A DNA stretch of 64,000 bases. It comes from Vibrio sinus. Its GTDB lineage: Bacteria; Pseudomonadota; Gammaproteobacteria; Enterobacterales; Vibrionaceae. The stretch lies in assembly GCF_023634645.1 (NCBI RefSeq), contig NZ_JAMKMR010000020.1, forward strand, positions 25,037 through 89,036, given 5' to 3'. The notes below the pieces were generated by a model. The model had not been told where the DNA came from, ran no database searches, and saw only the letters and a list, made by a program, of their open reading frames with translations. Positions 17,678-26,335 of this stretch are shown here, piece by piece. Made by a program: the position numbers and the translations under genes. Numbering within the stretch: the stretch's first letter is position 1; each line of letters starts with the position of its first letter.

Positions 17678-18321
17678 TAGACAAGGAAAAGTTACATTGT
17701 CGCGTATTGCTGGTGGACGACCATCCTTTAATGCGCAAAGGGTTGTCTCAGCTGCTTGAAGAGGAGCCAAGATTTGAGGTTGTCGGCAGTGTAGGGAATG
17801 GTTTAGACGCAATAGCAGAAGCGAATGAGCTGTTGCCTGACCTTATTGTTCTAGATCTAAATATGAAGGGGATGTCGGGGGTAGATACGTTACGTGCGCT
17901 TCGGTCTGAAGGTTCAAAAGCTGCAATCGTTGTATTAACCGTTTCCGACAACGCCTTTGATATTGAAGCGGCGTTAGAGGTGGGCGCTGATGGTTATTTA
18001 TTGAAAGATACAGAGCCAGATCGTCTGATTCAACAAATGCACGAAGTGCTAGATGGTAAGAAAGTATACAGTGAAATTGTACAGAAGCAGCTTGAAAAAA
18101 TGGCTGGGGAAAAGTCAATTTTTGACCAACTAACGCAACGCGAGGTACAGATTTTACGACATGTTGCGCAAGGGCATAGGAATAAACAAATTGCCGAAAT
18201 ATTGTATATTTCCGAAGCAACGGTGAAGGTGCATATGAAAAGCTTGCTTAAAAAGTTGAATGTGCCCTCTAGAACTGCAGCCACTATCTTGTATTTAGAG
18301 CAAAGTGGAGAGGTTAGCTGA
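17674..18321 (+). CDS. narP: Nitrate/nitrite response regulator
   Basis: The 215 residues have a receiver domain (VLLVDDHPLMRKG, phosphate-accepting aspartate in VLDLNMKGMSG, lysine in LLKDTEP) and a C-terminal LuxR-type helix-turn-helix (LTQREVQILRHVAQGHRNKQIAEILYIS). It is the NarL/NarP type; pairing with narQ by a four-base overlap and adjacency to nap favour NarP. It should activate or tune the nap promoter. Its last eight bases overlap the convergent unknown gene. Confidence 0.93.
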   Translation: MIDKEKLHCRVLLVDDHPLMRKGLSQLLEEEPRFEVVGSVGNGLDAIAEANELLPDLIVLDLNMKGMSGVDTLRALRSEGSKAAIVVLTVSDNAFDIEAALEVGADGYLLKDTEPDRLIQQMHEVLDGKKVYSEIVQKQLEKMAGEKSIFDQLTQREVQILRHVAQGHRNKQIAEILYISEATVKVHMKSLLKKLNVPSRTAATILYLEQSGEVS

Positions 18322-18949
18322 GCTGAATTACAGCGTACAGTTGCAAATACTTTCTCACTAACTGTTTGTTTTTAGAATGTTTAATAGGGTGAGTGTATTT
18401 GATGTAATAGGGGCTGAGTTGGTAGTGTTCGTCGAGTGTTTGAGATAGTAGCGACTTGCTGGTGAACAAGTTAATGCCTTGAGCACTGTACTCATCAATT
18501 TCATCCGGTAGCTGTCCTGTCCACCAATGCAGTAATTCTCGGCTTTGTTTACTGCGACTTATCCAGTGATCGGAAAGTAGTAAGAGTAAATCATTGGGTT
18601 GAATTGCATAGCCATATTCTTGTTTCCATATGCCAACCTGGTCTAGTAATTTCTCTCGGCAAGGATTGCCTGCGCTGGTCATATGGGAAGTAATAATCCA
18701 AACTGTCCCGACTTCCGAACTTACCCTAAAATGCGTTGACGGCTCTTTCTCTATTTCATGTTCTAACGCACTATAATTAAATTGATGACCAAAGTTATTT
18801 AACGTACTGGAAAGTCGCCTGGAAAAAGCAACGCCTAAATGGTTACCGCTGATGCCTTGGTTATGGATAGTGGGGTAGTGTTTCTCGCAAAGTGCCATAC
18901 AGTCACTTTGGAAGTCGTTAACACTTTGAATTAAAACATCAAGTAGCAC
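18314..18949 (-). CDS. Hypothetical protein, 211 aa
   Basis: No family is recognised. The protein is soluble, without signal or membrane segments, and rich in aromatic residues, with a helical N-terminal half and a C-terminal basic stretch (HPIKHSKNKQLVRKYLQLYAV). It converges on narP with an eight-base overlap of the ends, so the two transcripts would form an antisense pair. It is a coding-like frame of good length; function unknown. Confidence 0.6.
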   Translation of the reverse strand: MLLDVLIQSVNDFQSDCMALCEKHYPTIHNQGISGNHLGVAFSRRLSSTLNNFGHQFNYSALEHEIEKEPSTHFRVSSEVGTVWIITSHMTSAGNPCREKLLDQVGIWKQEYGYAIQPNDLLLLLSDHWISRSKQSRELLHWWTGQLPDEIDEYSAQGINLFTSKSLLSQTLDEHYQLSPYYIKYTHPIKHSKNKQLVRKYLQLYAVIQLS

Positions 18950-19356
18950 CTGAGTTTGCTCCGAAGAATTTCACCTTTAAATACTCTTAAAAGCCTAACA
19001 CAGAAATTACATTGATGATTTTTATTTAGAAGCTACGTGATCTACTTTGAGTGAATGTGTTTAAAACGGAGCTTACCCACTATGTAATTTTTCTCTTAGT
19101 TTAAGAGCTAGATCTTACATATTAAGAGCATGTCTTTTTTTCTTTTCACTGTTTTTAAATGAAACTTTGTTCTTGTGTGCAATTTTTGCGTTATATCTTC
19201 ATCTCCTTCAAATAATTCGATTAAATTGATCAAATTCACCGTGTTTTCATTGGATGATTAGAAGTAAATAATTTGTTACAGGACGGAGCTACTAGCTGGC
19301 TTCGATGGAGTGTAATCTCATATCGTACGCATGGAACAAAAATGAAGGATAAACAT
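18950..19356. other. Intergenic region, no gene seen
   Basis: This 407-bp AT-rich gap separates two divergent genes and must hold their promoters. I see no terminator, repeat or small gene that I can support. Confidence 0.5.
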
Positions 19357-19893
19357 ATGGAATCCGTCACTAACTACAATCTATCGACTCGAATTCTGCA
19401 TTGGTTATCCGCCATCATCATCATTGGCATGTTTGTCGTTGGTTTGTGGATGGTCGATCTTTCTTATTATAGTCAATGGTATAACTTTGCTCCCCACTGG
19501 CATAAGTCGGTAGGGATCCTTTTCTTATTTCTTACAGTATTTCGATTTTTTTGGAAGTCGGTGACAGCGTCACCGAAGGTTGAAGGGAAGCCGATAGAAA
19601 TAGTGTTGGCGAAAATTGCCCATTTAGTTATGTATCTGCTGCTGTTTGTGGTGTTTGTTTCGGGTTATTTAATCTCAACGGCTGATGGTCGTGGAATTGA
19701 TGTATTTGATTGGTTCACCATACCTGGAGCTGGAGCGTTATTTAACCAGCAAGCCGATATAGCAGGAGATATTCACTTATACAGTGCGGTTGTTTTGATA
19801 AGCCTTGCTGCTCTACATGCTATTGCAGCGTTAAAACACCATTATATTAGTAAAGACAATACGTTACGGAAGATGATAGGAACTTCACGATGA
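19357..19893 (+). CDS. yceJ: Cytochrome b561-family membrane protein
   Basis: The 178-residue protein has four membrane helices and histidines placed as in the CybB/YceJ di-haem cytochromes (RILHWLSA, PHWHKSVGI, IAHLVMYL, LHAIAALKHH). The frame is open from 19273, but the start at 19357 has AAGGAT seven bases ahead and gives the usual N-terminus. It overlaps yceI by four bases, as in E. coli yceJ-yceI. It probably moves electrons between quinones and a periplasmic partner; the physiological role is unproven. Confidence 0.85.
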   Translation: MESVTNYNLSTRILHWLSAIIIIGMFVVGLWMVDLSYYSQWYNFAPHWHKSVGILFLFLTVFRFFWKSVTASPKVEGKPIEIVLAKIAHLVMYLLLFVVFVSGYLISTADGRGIDVFDWFTIPGAGALFNQQADIAGDIHLYSAVVLISLAALHAIAALKHHYISKDNTLRKMIGTSR

Positions 19894-20459
19894 GAAAACA
19901 TATACTTGCAATGGGACTTGCTCTAGGGTTAAGCCTGCCTACGTTTGCTAACGCCGACAATTATGTCATTGATACTAAAGGTGCGCATGCGTCTGTGAAC
20001 TTTAAAGTCAGTCACCTTGGGTACAGTTTTACGGTGGGAAGGTTTGATAAGTTTGAAGGCAAATTTACTTATGACCCAAAAGACATTGAAGCATCCAGTG
20101 TGGACGTTGTGGTAGACACAGACAGTGTAGACTCAAATCATGCAGAAAGGGATAAGCATATTAGAAGTGATGACTTTTTAGATGTGTCTAAATTCCCGAA
20201 AGCAACGTTTAAGAGCACCAAAATTATAGATAAGGGTGATGGCATGTTTGACATCGTCGGCGACTTAACACTTCACGGAGTGACTAAGCCAGTCACAATA
20301 GTGGCTTCCTTTATCGGTGCAGGCAAAGACCCATGGGGCGGACAACGCGCAGGTTTTTCCGGCTTAACGAAACTTGAGTTGGCTGACTTCGGTATTCCGG
20401 TCATGGGGGCCTCAAGCTACGTGGACATGGAACTCTACGTTGAAGGCGTGAAACAGTAA
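19890..20459 (+). CDS. yceI: YceI-family periplasmic protein
   Basis: The 189 residues start with a clear Sec signal (KHILAMGLALGLSLPTFANA) and continue as the YceI lipocalin-like barrel (YVIDTKGAHASVNFKVSHLGYSF, then GDLTLHGVTKPVTI). Family members bind isoprenoid-type lipids in the periplasm. It is cotranscribed with the cytochrome b561 gene, which suggests that a quinone-like molecule is its ligand. Confidence 0.9.
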   Translation: MRKHILAMGLALGLSLPTFANADNYVIDTKGAHASVNFKVSHLGYSFTVGRFDKFEGKFTYDPKDIEASSVDVVVDTDSVDSNHAERDKHIRSDDFLDVSKFPKATFKSTKIIDKGDGMFDIVGDLTLHGVTKPVTIVASFIGAGKDPWGGQRAGFSGLTKLELADFGIPVMGASSYVDMELYVEGVKQ

Positions 20460-20485
20460 GCAAAAAGCCAGTATGCTGGTCATGA

Positions 20486-20521
20486 ACGGAAATACTTAAC
20501 AAATCCGCTAAGTATTTCCGT
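20486..20521. terminator. 13-bp perfect hairpin between yceI and the OLD-family gene
   Basis: ACGGAAATACTTA pairs with its complement across a ten-base loop. It lies between two convergent genes, and the right arm is inside the last codons of the minus-strand gene. It may act as a terminator in both directions, although there is no strong T run. Confidence 0.5.
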
Positions 20522-22139
20522 TAGCCATAGTAATTACGCGCCTTAGTATCCAGCGAAGCTCTACAGGGATAATCCCTACACCTTGTTCCTCACAATAAGT
20601 CACAATCGCAAGCGCTAAATCTGGTTTAGCGTATTTTTTTAGTACCCGGGTGACCACCTTTTTGGCGGGTATTGGGTGATCGAGTGGTATTCGTATCATT
20701 TCTTTAAAGAAGGGCTCAAAACCGTGAGAATACAGAAAATGCTCGATATCTCTATCCGGTAGTTCAGTGAGCCTATGATTTTCTGTATCGCCGTCTAGTT
20801 GCCCGCGAACGGAAGCCGCGTACTTCTTGCCAGCTGCATCCCCATCCGTAACTACATGCCAATCAATGCCAAACGCTTTTGCGACCTTAACTAACGATTT
20901 CAACCCTGATTGAGCAAACTCAATAATTTGTACGCCTTCTGCCGCTAGGTTGTAGCCACATTGATTAGCTAGCTCGTTAAACAACCATACTTCGGTTTCT
21001 CCTTCCACTAGCAGCCAGCAGCGTGCAAACAACGCCGCCGAACGATGGAATCGAATATGGAAGCCGATACGGCGAAGCTCATCCTTGTTTAATCCTTTAA
21101 CTGGGATGGAGCGGGCAATCGTTTTGTCTGAGTGGCGAATAAGCCGTCGAATGGTCGCCAGAGGAACTTGAGCTAACAGTTCCGAACTATTCGTAGTCAG
21201 CACTTTTTGCATAGGAAGAAGTTGTAATAAGCTCCATGCTCTCGCTAAATGCGTAGGGTGAAGTCGACTCTCCGGGTCTTCGAGTATTAAGAGAGGTCTA
21301 GCACAGCGTCGCAGCTCTGTTGGTCCTTTTGCTTGAAGATAAGCGTTGAGAAGCCCCATTAACAGCAGTTGCGTTTGCTTGCTTTTGGTTTCTTCGACGA
21401 CTTCCGATAGGCTCTTTTCATTGTGAGTTGAGGAGTAAAAAAGGCCATCTCTTTGCTTTCTTGGGTTTTTTCGCTGTGGGCTTTTATAAGAAAAATAATG
21501 CTCAATCAAGCTATTCATTGAACTTAAGCTACTACGCATTTCTCCTTTATTAACATGGCCGGGAATAGCCAGCAATCTTCGGCAAGTGTTGTTAATCCGC
21601 TTTTCAATACGTGCATTGCCACCATTGTTACCATTTGGTTGCCGCTCAAAGCGCCTGGAGTCTTTTAGACGAATAACAGGGTGAAGAGTGGTAAGTTCAT
21701 AGGCGAACTTCTCTGAGTGATGAATGGGCAAAGGAGATCCGTTGGCATTAAGGAACGCGTATTTTGTAGTAACGTTGTATCCATCACGACTGGCACTAAT
21801 ACGGTAATATATTTTGTTGGTACCTGTTGCATCCTCTATCCAGATGGGCTTAATTTTCCTGTAACGTCCCGAATTAAGCTCTTTTTTATCTGACGCGACA
21901 AGACTAAGGATGATTTGTAAGTGTTGGGTCTGTGGGTGAGAAATGGAATAGTCGACATGAAAGTCGCTCATTTCGAATTGATAAAGATCCCCTTCAGCTG
22001 GCAGGACGATAGATAGAGCATCCAATAGCGAGGATTTACCCCAAGTGTTTTCCCCGATAAGGGTCGTTAAATCGTCGAACGCAAGAGAAAGGCGCTTGAT
22101 TCCTCTAAAACCAGATATCTCGATTCGTTCTAACCGCAT
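20508..22139 (-). CDS. ybjD: OLD-family ATPase with TOPRIM domain (YbjD-like)
   Basis: The 543 residues begin MRLERIEISGFRGIKRLSL. The Walker A loop is GENTWGKSS near residue 29, with the tryptophan seen in YbjD. An ABC-type signature/Walker B region (PLLILEDPESRLHP) lies near residue 280. The C-terminal TOPRIM nuclease region has LLVEGETE and VTDGDAAGKK. It closely follows the pattern of E. coli YbjD. OLD proteins are ATP-dependent nucleases and some act in phage defence, but this gene sits alone in a housekeeping context. No partner such as GajB is next to it. Confidence 0.88.
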   Translation of the reverse strand: MRLERIEISGFRGIKRLSLAFDDLTTLIGENTWGKSSLLDALSIVLPAEGDLYQFEMSDFHVDYSISHPQTQHLQIILSLVASDKKELNSGRYRKIKPIWIEDATGTNKIYYRISASRDGYNVTTKYAFLNANGSPLPIHHSEKFAYELTTLHPVIRLKDSRRFERQPNGNNGGNARIEKRINNTCRRLLAIPGHVNKGEMRSSLSSMNSLIEHYFSYKSPQRKNPRKQRDGLFYSSTHNEKSLSEVVEETKSKQTQLLLMGLLNAYLQAKGPTELRRCARPLLILEDPESRLHPTHLARAWSLLQLLPMQKVLTTNSSELLAQVPLATIRRLIRHSDKTIARSIPVKGLNKDELRRIGFHIRFHRSAALFARCWLLVEGETEVWLFNELANQCGYNLAAEGVQIIEFAQSGLKSLVKVAKAFGIDWHVVTDGDAAGKKYAASVRGQLDGDTENHRLTELPDRDIEHFLYSHGFEPFFKEMIRIPLDHPIPAKKVVTRVLKKYAKPDLALAIVTYCEEQGVGIIPVELRWILRRVITMANGNT

Positions 22140-22298
22140 AGAGTCAACTCCTAATCTTCTACAAAAGTGTAAATCTTCTCCTAACTATTTGTTTGCACAT
22201 TATAAGCATAATGCAAAATGACGGGTTTGTAGCTGAGTTAACTCACGCTTACCGAGTCATCATGGTTCTGTCACACTTTATGTGCTAGTGTATTGAAG

Positions 22299-24071
22299 AT
22301 GAATAGAGAATATAAAAACAACGAGATAACTAATAAGCTGCTTAAGCTTACAATAGCGCACGTCAATGACACCCACTCTTACTTCGAACCTACTTCGCTA
22401 CAACTCACTCTTAAACAAGGTGAGCAAATATTACGCCCGTACGTCAGTGCCGGTGGTTTTGCCAGAATAGCAACACGAATTCACCAGCTGAGAAGCGATG
22501 CGCAAAGAATGCGTCGAGGCTTTCTGTTTTTGCATGCTGGGGACTGTTTCCAAGGCACACTTTACTTTTCATTGTTTAAAGGGACAGCAAATGCTGACAT
22601 GCTCAATGAGCTTCAGCTTGATGCAATGGTACTTGGAAATCATGAGCTAGATATGGGGAATGCGCCAGTTGCGGCATTTGTTCGCAAGATAAACTTCCCA
22701 TTTTTGGCAGGAAACTGGGATTTATCCAAAGAGGATTTAACCAAGCATAATACACTCAGTACGGAATCCAATGTTTTGTCCTATGTGCCATCAACTCAAA
22801 GCGCTCAATGGCTATGCAAATGGGTAGGTGATGAACCGGTTGCTATATTTGGTGTGTCGATAGACAAAATGGCGGCGATAGCAAATCCAGATCTAGATAC
22901 GCCATTTGCTAACGCAATTGAAACGGTAAAAAACACCATCAGTGATATCAGATCAAACGGTATTAATAAGATCATTTTGCTTAGTCATTTGGGATATGAA
23001 GAAGACAAGCAACTGGCTAGCCAAGTGTCAGGCTTGAGCCTAATCATTGGTGGCCACAGCCACACATTACAAGGTGACTTTTCTTCTATTGGCTTAGGAA
23101 AACAAGATCACTACGGAGTCGTTGTGAACGATATCCGTATCGTTCAGTCAGGATGTAATGCATTATCTTTAGGCCATTGTGACATTGAGTTTGATGCACA
23201 GGGCCGCGTCATCTCTTTTTCTGGAAGAAATGAACTGTTACTCGGTCGTCGACTGTTTTTAAACGCCAGCATGGATCAAGTGGGAGACGATGACGCGCAT
23301 ATTGCAGCGTGTGATTTCTTAGGTCGTCACCCGAATGTTGTCGTATGCAAAAAAGACCCGCAAGTGCAAAGTATGTTACTTGATAAGTACGTTCCACGGG
23401 TCAGAGCCTTGCAGAAAAAGGTGATTGCTAACGTTGATAGAAACCTTCGCCATGTCCGCCTGCCTGACGAAAAAGGTGGCAGCGAAATTGCGCCGTTGGT
23501 GGCTCATTCGTTTTATTACATGTTGAATAAGAATGGTCAGTCAGTTGAGTTCGTGATACACAATGCTGGCGGGGTGCGGACGTCACTTAATGCTGGAGAG
23601 TTATCTGTAGCCGATGTCGCTGGCAAGCTTTTGCCCTTTGCTGTCCCTGTCGGCTGCTATCGAGTGACTGGTGAAGTCATTGCTTTAATCATTGAAGGTG
23701 CAATAAACAATGCCACTAACAACGGTGTTAATGGTACAGGTACAGGCTCCTATCCATATACGTACAACTTAAAATACCGCTACATGGCGGAAAACCTGCT
23801 CGGTAGCCGGGTGGAAGAGCTTCAAATATTTACTCCAGAGCTTGGCTGGCAACCTGTTGAAAAAACGAAAATCTACACGGGGAGCTCGTCTGCATACTCT
23901 ATGAAGGGGAAAGAAGGGTACCAAGCGATTTTACAGATGCAAGGTGAGGGATTTGTTTCTCAGTACTCGATGGCAGATTGTTTTACTGAGCTTTTAACCG
24001 ATCACCCCGAAGTCATCAGCCATTTTGATGCGAACCAATCATTAAAACGCCACTGGCACAAAGGTTGCTAA
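22299..24071 (+). CDS. 5'-nucleotidase/UDP-sugar hydrolase family metallophosphatase
   Basis: The 590-residue protein has the calcineurin-like metallophosphatase domain: AHVNDTHSYF, HAGDCFQG, LGNHELDMG and GGHSHT. The C-terminal 5'-nucleotidase domain has HNAGGVRTSLNAG and YPYTYNLKY. The overall form is UshA-like. Unlike UshA it shows no signal peptide: it begins with a charged MNREYKNNEITNKL. So it is probably cytoplasmic, or exported by an unseen route. TTG at 22293 is another possible start. Substrate is inferred to be nucleotides or nucleotide sugars. Confidence 0.82.
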   Translation: MNREYKNNEITNKLLKLTIAHVNDTHSYFEPTSLQLTLKQGEQILRPYVSAGGFARIATRIHQLRSDAQRMRRGFLFLHAGDCFQGTLYFSLFKGTANADMLNELQLDAMVLGNHELDMGNAPVAAFVRKINFPFLAGNWDLSKEDLTKHNTLSTESNVLSYVPSTQSAQWLCKWVGDEPVAIFGVSIDKMAAIANPDLDTPFANAIETVKNTISDIRSNGINKIILLSHLGYEEDKQLASQVSGLSLIIGGHSHTLQGDFSSIGLGKQDHYGVVVNDIRIVQSGCNALSLGHCDIEFDAQGRVISFSGRNELLLGRRLFLNASMDQVGDDDAHIAACDFLGRHPNVVVCKKDPQVQSMLLDKYVPRVRALQKKVIANVDRNLRHVRLPDEKGGSEIAPLVAHSFYYMLNKNGQSVEFVIHNAGGVRTSLNAGELSVADVAGKLLPFAVPVGCYRVTGEVIALIIEGAINNATNNGVNGTGTGSYPYTYNLKYRYMAENLLGSRVEELQIFTPELGWQPVEKTKIYTGSSSAYSMKGKEGYQAILQMQGEGFVSQYSMADCFTELLTDHPEVISHFDANQSLKRHWHKGC

Positions 24072-24125
24072 CTTTTTCCTATAACGCCCGGCTTCGCTTT
24101 AAGGGGTTTCAAATGGGAAGAGACT

Positions 24126-24221
24126 ATGTGGGATAAAGATTGGATGGATTTTATGCTCGTTGCAGCATGGATCGGTGTGTGGTCGGCATTGGTGTATTTT
24201 TTACCAATAGTTGGTGTATAG
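24126..24221 (+). CDS. Putative small membrane protein, 31 aa
   Basis: A short frame starts with ATG after GGGAAGAG and has one hydrophobic segment (FMLVAAWIGVWSALVYFLPIVGV), with tryptophans and acidic residues before it. It follows the nucleotidase gene by 54 bases and ends seven bases before the TA flank of the second 264-bp inverted-repeat element. The good ribosome binding site and composition suggest a real small protein; function unknown. Confidence 0.45.
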   Translation: MWDKDWMDFMLVAAWIGVWSALVYFLPIVGV

Positions 24222-24229
24222 ATATGCTA

Positions 24230-24493
24230 GGGCGTGTTTACCTTTTGAGGCTAAATTTTGTTCGAATTCTAAGCCTTTTAATCGCGGCGCAGGCTAAGTA
24301 GCTTAGTTATTCTAAGTAATTAGCCTGTAACAAAGAGTAAAAGGCTTAGAATCGAAGCCTTCGGGCAACGCCTTGGCGTAACTTTCTGCGTTGTTAGCGT
24401 TTATTTGTGTAGATGGCTACACGGCATAAACACTGCCTAGCATAAAATAACGCCAAGGCGCTGCAAAAATAGTCGCAAAAGGTAAACACGCCC
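24230..24493 (-). mobile_element. 264-bp MITE-like inverted-repeat element, copy 2
   Basis: This is the same element as at 8394-8657, in reverse orientation and exactly the same length, with seven differences counted by eye. Its termini read GGGCGTGTTTACCTTTT and complement, and TA flanks both sides (24228-24229, 24494-24495). The base that differs from copy 1 within the terminal repeat is changed at both ends together, so the pairing is kept. It has no coding content. It stands upstream of the riboswitch-controlled alx gene. Confidence 0.8.
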
Positions 24494-24574
24494 TAAATTA
24501 CAACAATGCTTAAAGAATATAATTTGTTGACCTCAAATAGTAGACACGCCTTAAGAATCAATATACTATCGAGA

Positions 24575-24690
24575 CGTTTTGGGGAGTAGTCGCCTAGAGC
24601 ATACTTATCGTCATCTCGTTAAGCAAAGCTTATCCGGTAAGTATGGGTATTAGTTCCAGTTGCTAATACTTCGACGAGACCAACGCAACT
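24575..24690 (+). ncRNA. yybP-ykoY (manganese) riboswitch
   Basis: The region has the conserved GGGGAGTAG (24581-24589) on the 5' side and GACGAGACC (24673-24681) on the 3' side, the two strands of the metal-binding core of RF00080. A CGTCATCTCG arm lies between them. It is about 110 bases upstream of a TerC/Alx gene, the classic context. Mn(II) should raise expression of the downstream gene. Confidence 0.85.
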
Positions 24691-24738
24691 TAAGTGATAG
24701 CTTTCAGCATTTACGCTGAAGGTTAGCGATTTTTGTTT

Positions 24739-24790
24739 GCGGAAGGTTTCGTCAGGGGCAAGATTTGCCGATCCTTCCGCATTTGGAGGA
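24739..24790 (+). promoter_or_regulatory. Expression platform hairpin and ribosome binding site of alx
   Basis: GCGGAAGG (24739-24746) pairs with CCTTCCGC (24773-24780), directly ahead of the TTGGAGGATTT ribosome binding site. Refolding of this region could couple the riboswitch to translation. Confidence 0.5.
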
Positions 24791-24793
24791 TTT

Positions 24794-25756
24794 ATGACCC
24801 CTAGTATGTATTCTTTGTTCTTCGCCTTTACCGTTCTTCTTGTCCTCGTTGATATTTGGCAGACTCGCAATGGCCAAATCACGATTAAAAAAGCCGCTCT
24901 TTGGAGCATCTTTTGGTTCTTACTCGCTTTCGCATTTGCGGTATTTATTTATTATTTTTGGGCTGAAATCGACCCAGCGAGTACATATACTGCACCTCAG
25001 GCCAGTACAGCCTTTATTACGGGCTATTTGCTAGAGAAATCCCTCAGCGTCGATAACTTATTTGTGTTTGCCATCATATTTAGCCAGTATTCGGTGCCTA
25101 ATGAACTTCGGCCTCGAGCGCTGCTGTTAGGTGTTATTGGTGCTTTGATACTTAGAGGGGTATTGATCGTTGTTGGTGTCCACTTGCTTGATCAATTCCA
25201 ATGGCTGTTCTACGTATTTGCAGCGTTCTTAGTGTGGACAGGAATACACCTTGCGATAGATAAAAGTGACGATGAGCTCAACCCTTGGCCTGAAAAGCTG
25301 ATTAGAAAACTAACTTCGGTATCCGACACATACCAGGGAACTAAATTGGTGACACGCGTTAATGGGCGAAGATTCATCACTCCGTTTGCGATTGTCCTTG
25401 TGGTTATTGCTTTCACAGATGTGCTTTTTGCTCTTGATTCTATCCCTGCGATATTTGCTGTGACGCATCAGCCGTTTTTGGTGTTGGCGGCTAATGTATT
25501 CGCTTTACTGGGGTTGCGTTCACTGTACTTTGTACTTCAAGGGATGATTGATAAGTTTATCTACCTCAAACCAGCATTGTCGTTCATCATGGTATTTATC
25601 GGGGTGAAAATGGCTCTTGTGCATACATCGTGGGCGATTCCAACACCTGTATCTCTGACGGTATTATTGGTGACCATGTCAATCGCAGTGATACTTTCAG
25701 TGTTTGCGGATAAACGTAAAGGTTTGAATAAAAACGAGATAATGCAAAAAAATTAG
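24794..25756 (+). CDS. alx: TerC-family membrane protein Alx
   Basis: The 320 residues form about nine membrane helices with the TerC motifs TGYLLEKSLSVDNLFVF and FTDVLFALDSIPAIFA, whose acidic residues lie within helices and are linked to metal transport. The start at 24794 has GGAGG five to six bases upstream; the frame is open from 24737 but that part belongs to the leader. Alx of E. coli is a manganese exporter controlled by pH and Mn through a yybP-ykoY leader, and the same arrangement is seen here. Confidence 0.92.
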   Translation: MTPSMYSLFFAFTVLLVLVDIWQTRNGQITIKKAALWSIFWFLLAFAFAVFIYYFWAEIDPASTYTAPQASTAFITGYLLEKSLSVDNLFVFAIIFSQYSVPNELRPRALLLGVIGALILRGVLIVVGVHLLDQFQWLFYVFAAFLVWTGIHLAIDKSDDELNPWPEKLIRKLTSVSDTYQGTKLVTRVNGRRFITPFAIVLVVIAFTDVLFALDSIPAIFAVTHQPFLVLAANVFALLGLRSLYFVLQGMIDKFIYLKPALSFIMVFIGVKMALVHTSWAIPTPVSLTVLLVTMSIAVILSVFADKRKGLNKNEIMQKN

Positions 25757-25856
25757 TAATTTTATGAGCGTGTGCATTGAAATTATTAGTGTGACAAATG
25801 TCTCATGTTGAGTTTTTGTGAACAATAACATAGGCGATGAGTGAGAGGGAGTTAAT

Positions 25857-25940
25857 ATGCGATATCTTAGACTAAATATGCGTAAATTTTGTCTTATTTG
25901 CATAATTAACTCTCAGGTTGTTAAGGGTTTGTTTCATTAG
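25857..25940 (+). CDS. Possible 27-codon small ORF
   Basis: The ATG is preceded by AGGGAG at six bases and the frame runs 27 codons (MRYLRLNMRKFCLICIINSQ...). It lies 100 bp upstream of the DUF1127 gene and could be a leader peptide or a small basic protein. The only support is the ribosome binding site. Confidence 0.22.
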   Translation: MRYLRLNMRKFCLICIINSQVVKGLFH

Positions 25941-26040
25941 AAAAACTAATTAAAAAAATCAAAATATGTCATTGTATATCGTATGTGATCTTTTTTATTA
26001 TGCGCGGGAAATCTGAATCACAACCATCTGAGAGGCGCAT

Positions 26041-26229
26041 ATGGCACACGCAATTAACGTAGAAACTGTTGCATCAAGTGACATGGGTAAAAAAGGCTAC
26101 TCGGTTGATTTTAAAGGACTACTTAAGCATCTATTGGATGTGCTCTTTACTGAGAGCAAGACGGCTCACTGCTATAATGTAAGTGAATTGTCTGGCCATA
26201 TGCAAAGAGATATTGGTATCAACCGATAG
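26041..26229 (+). CDS. Small DUF1127-like protein
   Basis: This 62-residue protein ends with NVSELSGHMQRDIGINR, which matches the DUF1127 (YjiS-like) C-terminal motif of a helix followed by L.DIG..R. DUF1127 proteins are short, basic and often linked to stress, phosphate or RNA metabolism. A GAGG box lies seven bases ahead of the ATG. The long AT-rich upstream region and strong terminator indicate a single-gene transcript. Confidence 0.65.
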   Translation: MAHAINVETVASSDMGKKGYSVDFKGLLKHLLDVLFTESKTAHCYNVSELSGHMQRDIGINR

Positions 26230-26269
26230 TGGTACTTAAACCACATTAATTTGAAAGACAAGATTCGAT

Positions 26270-26299
26270 AAAAACCAGCTTTATAAGGCTGGTTTTTTT
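26270..26299 (+). terminator. Intrinsic terminator after the DUF1127 gene
   Basis: AAAACCAGC and GCTGGTTTT form a stem with an eight-base loop, followed by a T run. It is a standard terminator 40 bases after the stop codon. Confidence 0.9.
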
Positions 26300-26310
26300 A
26301 TTGCCAAAAA

Positions 26311-26335
26311 AGCGCCGCTTTTAAAAAGCGGCGTT
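26311..26335. terminator. Second GC-rich hairpin
   Basis: CGCCGCTTT and AAAGCGGCG form a compact hairpin 12 bases past the first terminator. It has no T tail and may be a back-up stop or a bidirectional hairpin. Confidence 0.5.

Noticed and set aside
20508..22139. Gabija-like defence system from the OLD-family ATPase
   Set aside because: No UvrD-like helicase (GajB) gene is adjacent and the protein follows housekeeping YbjD closely.
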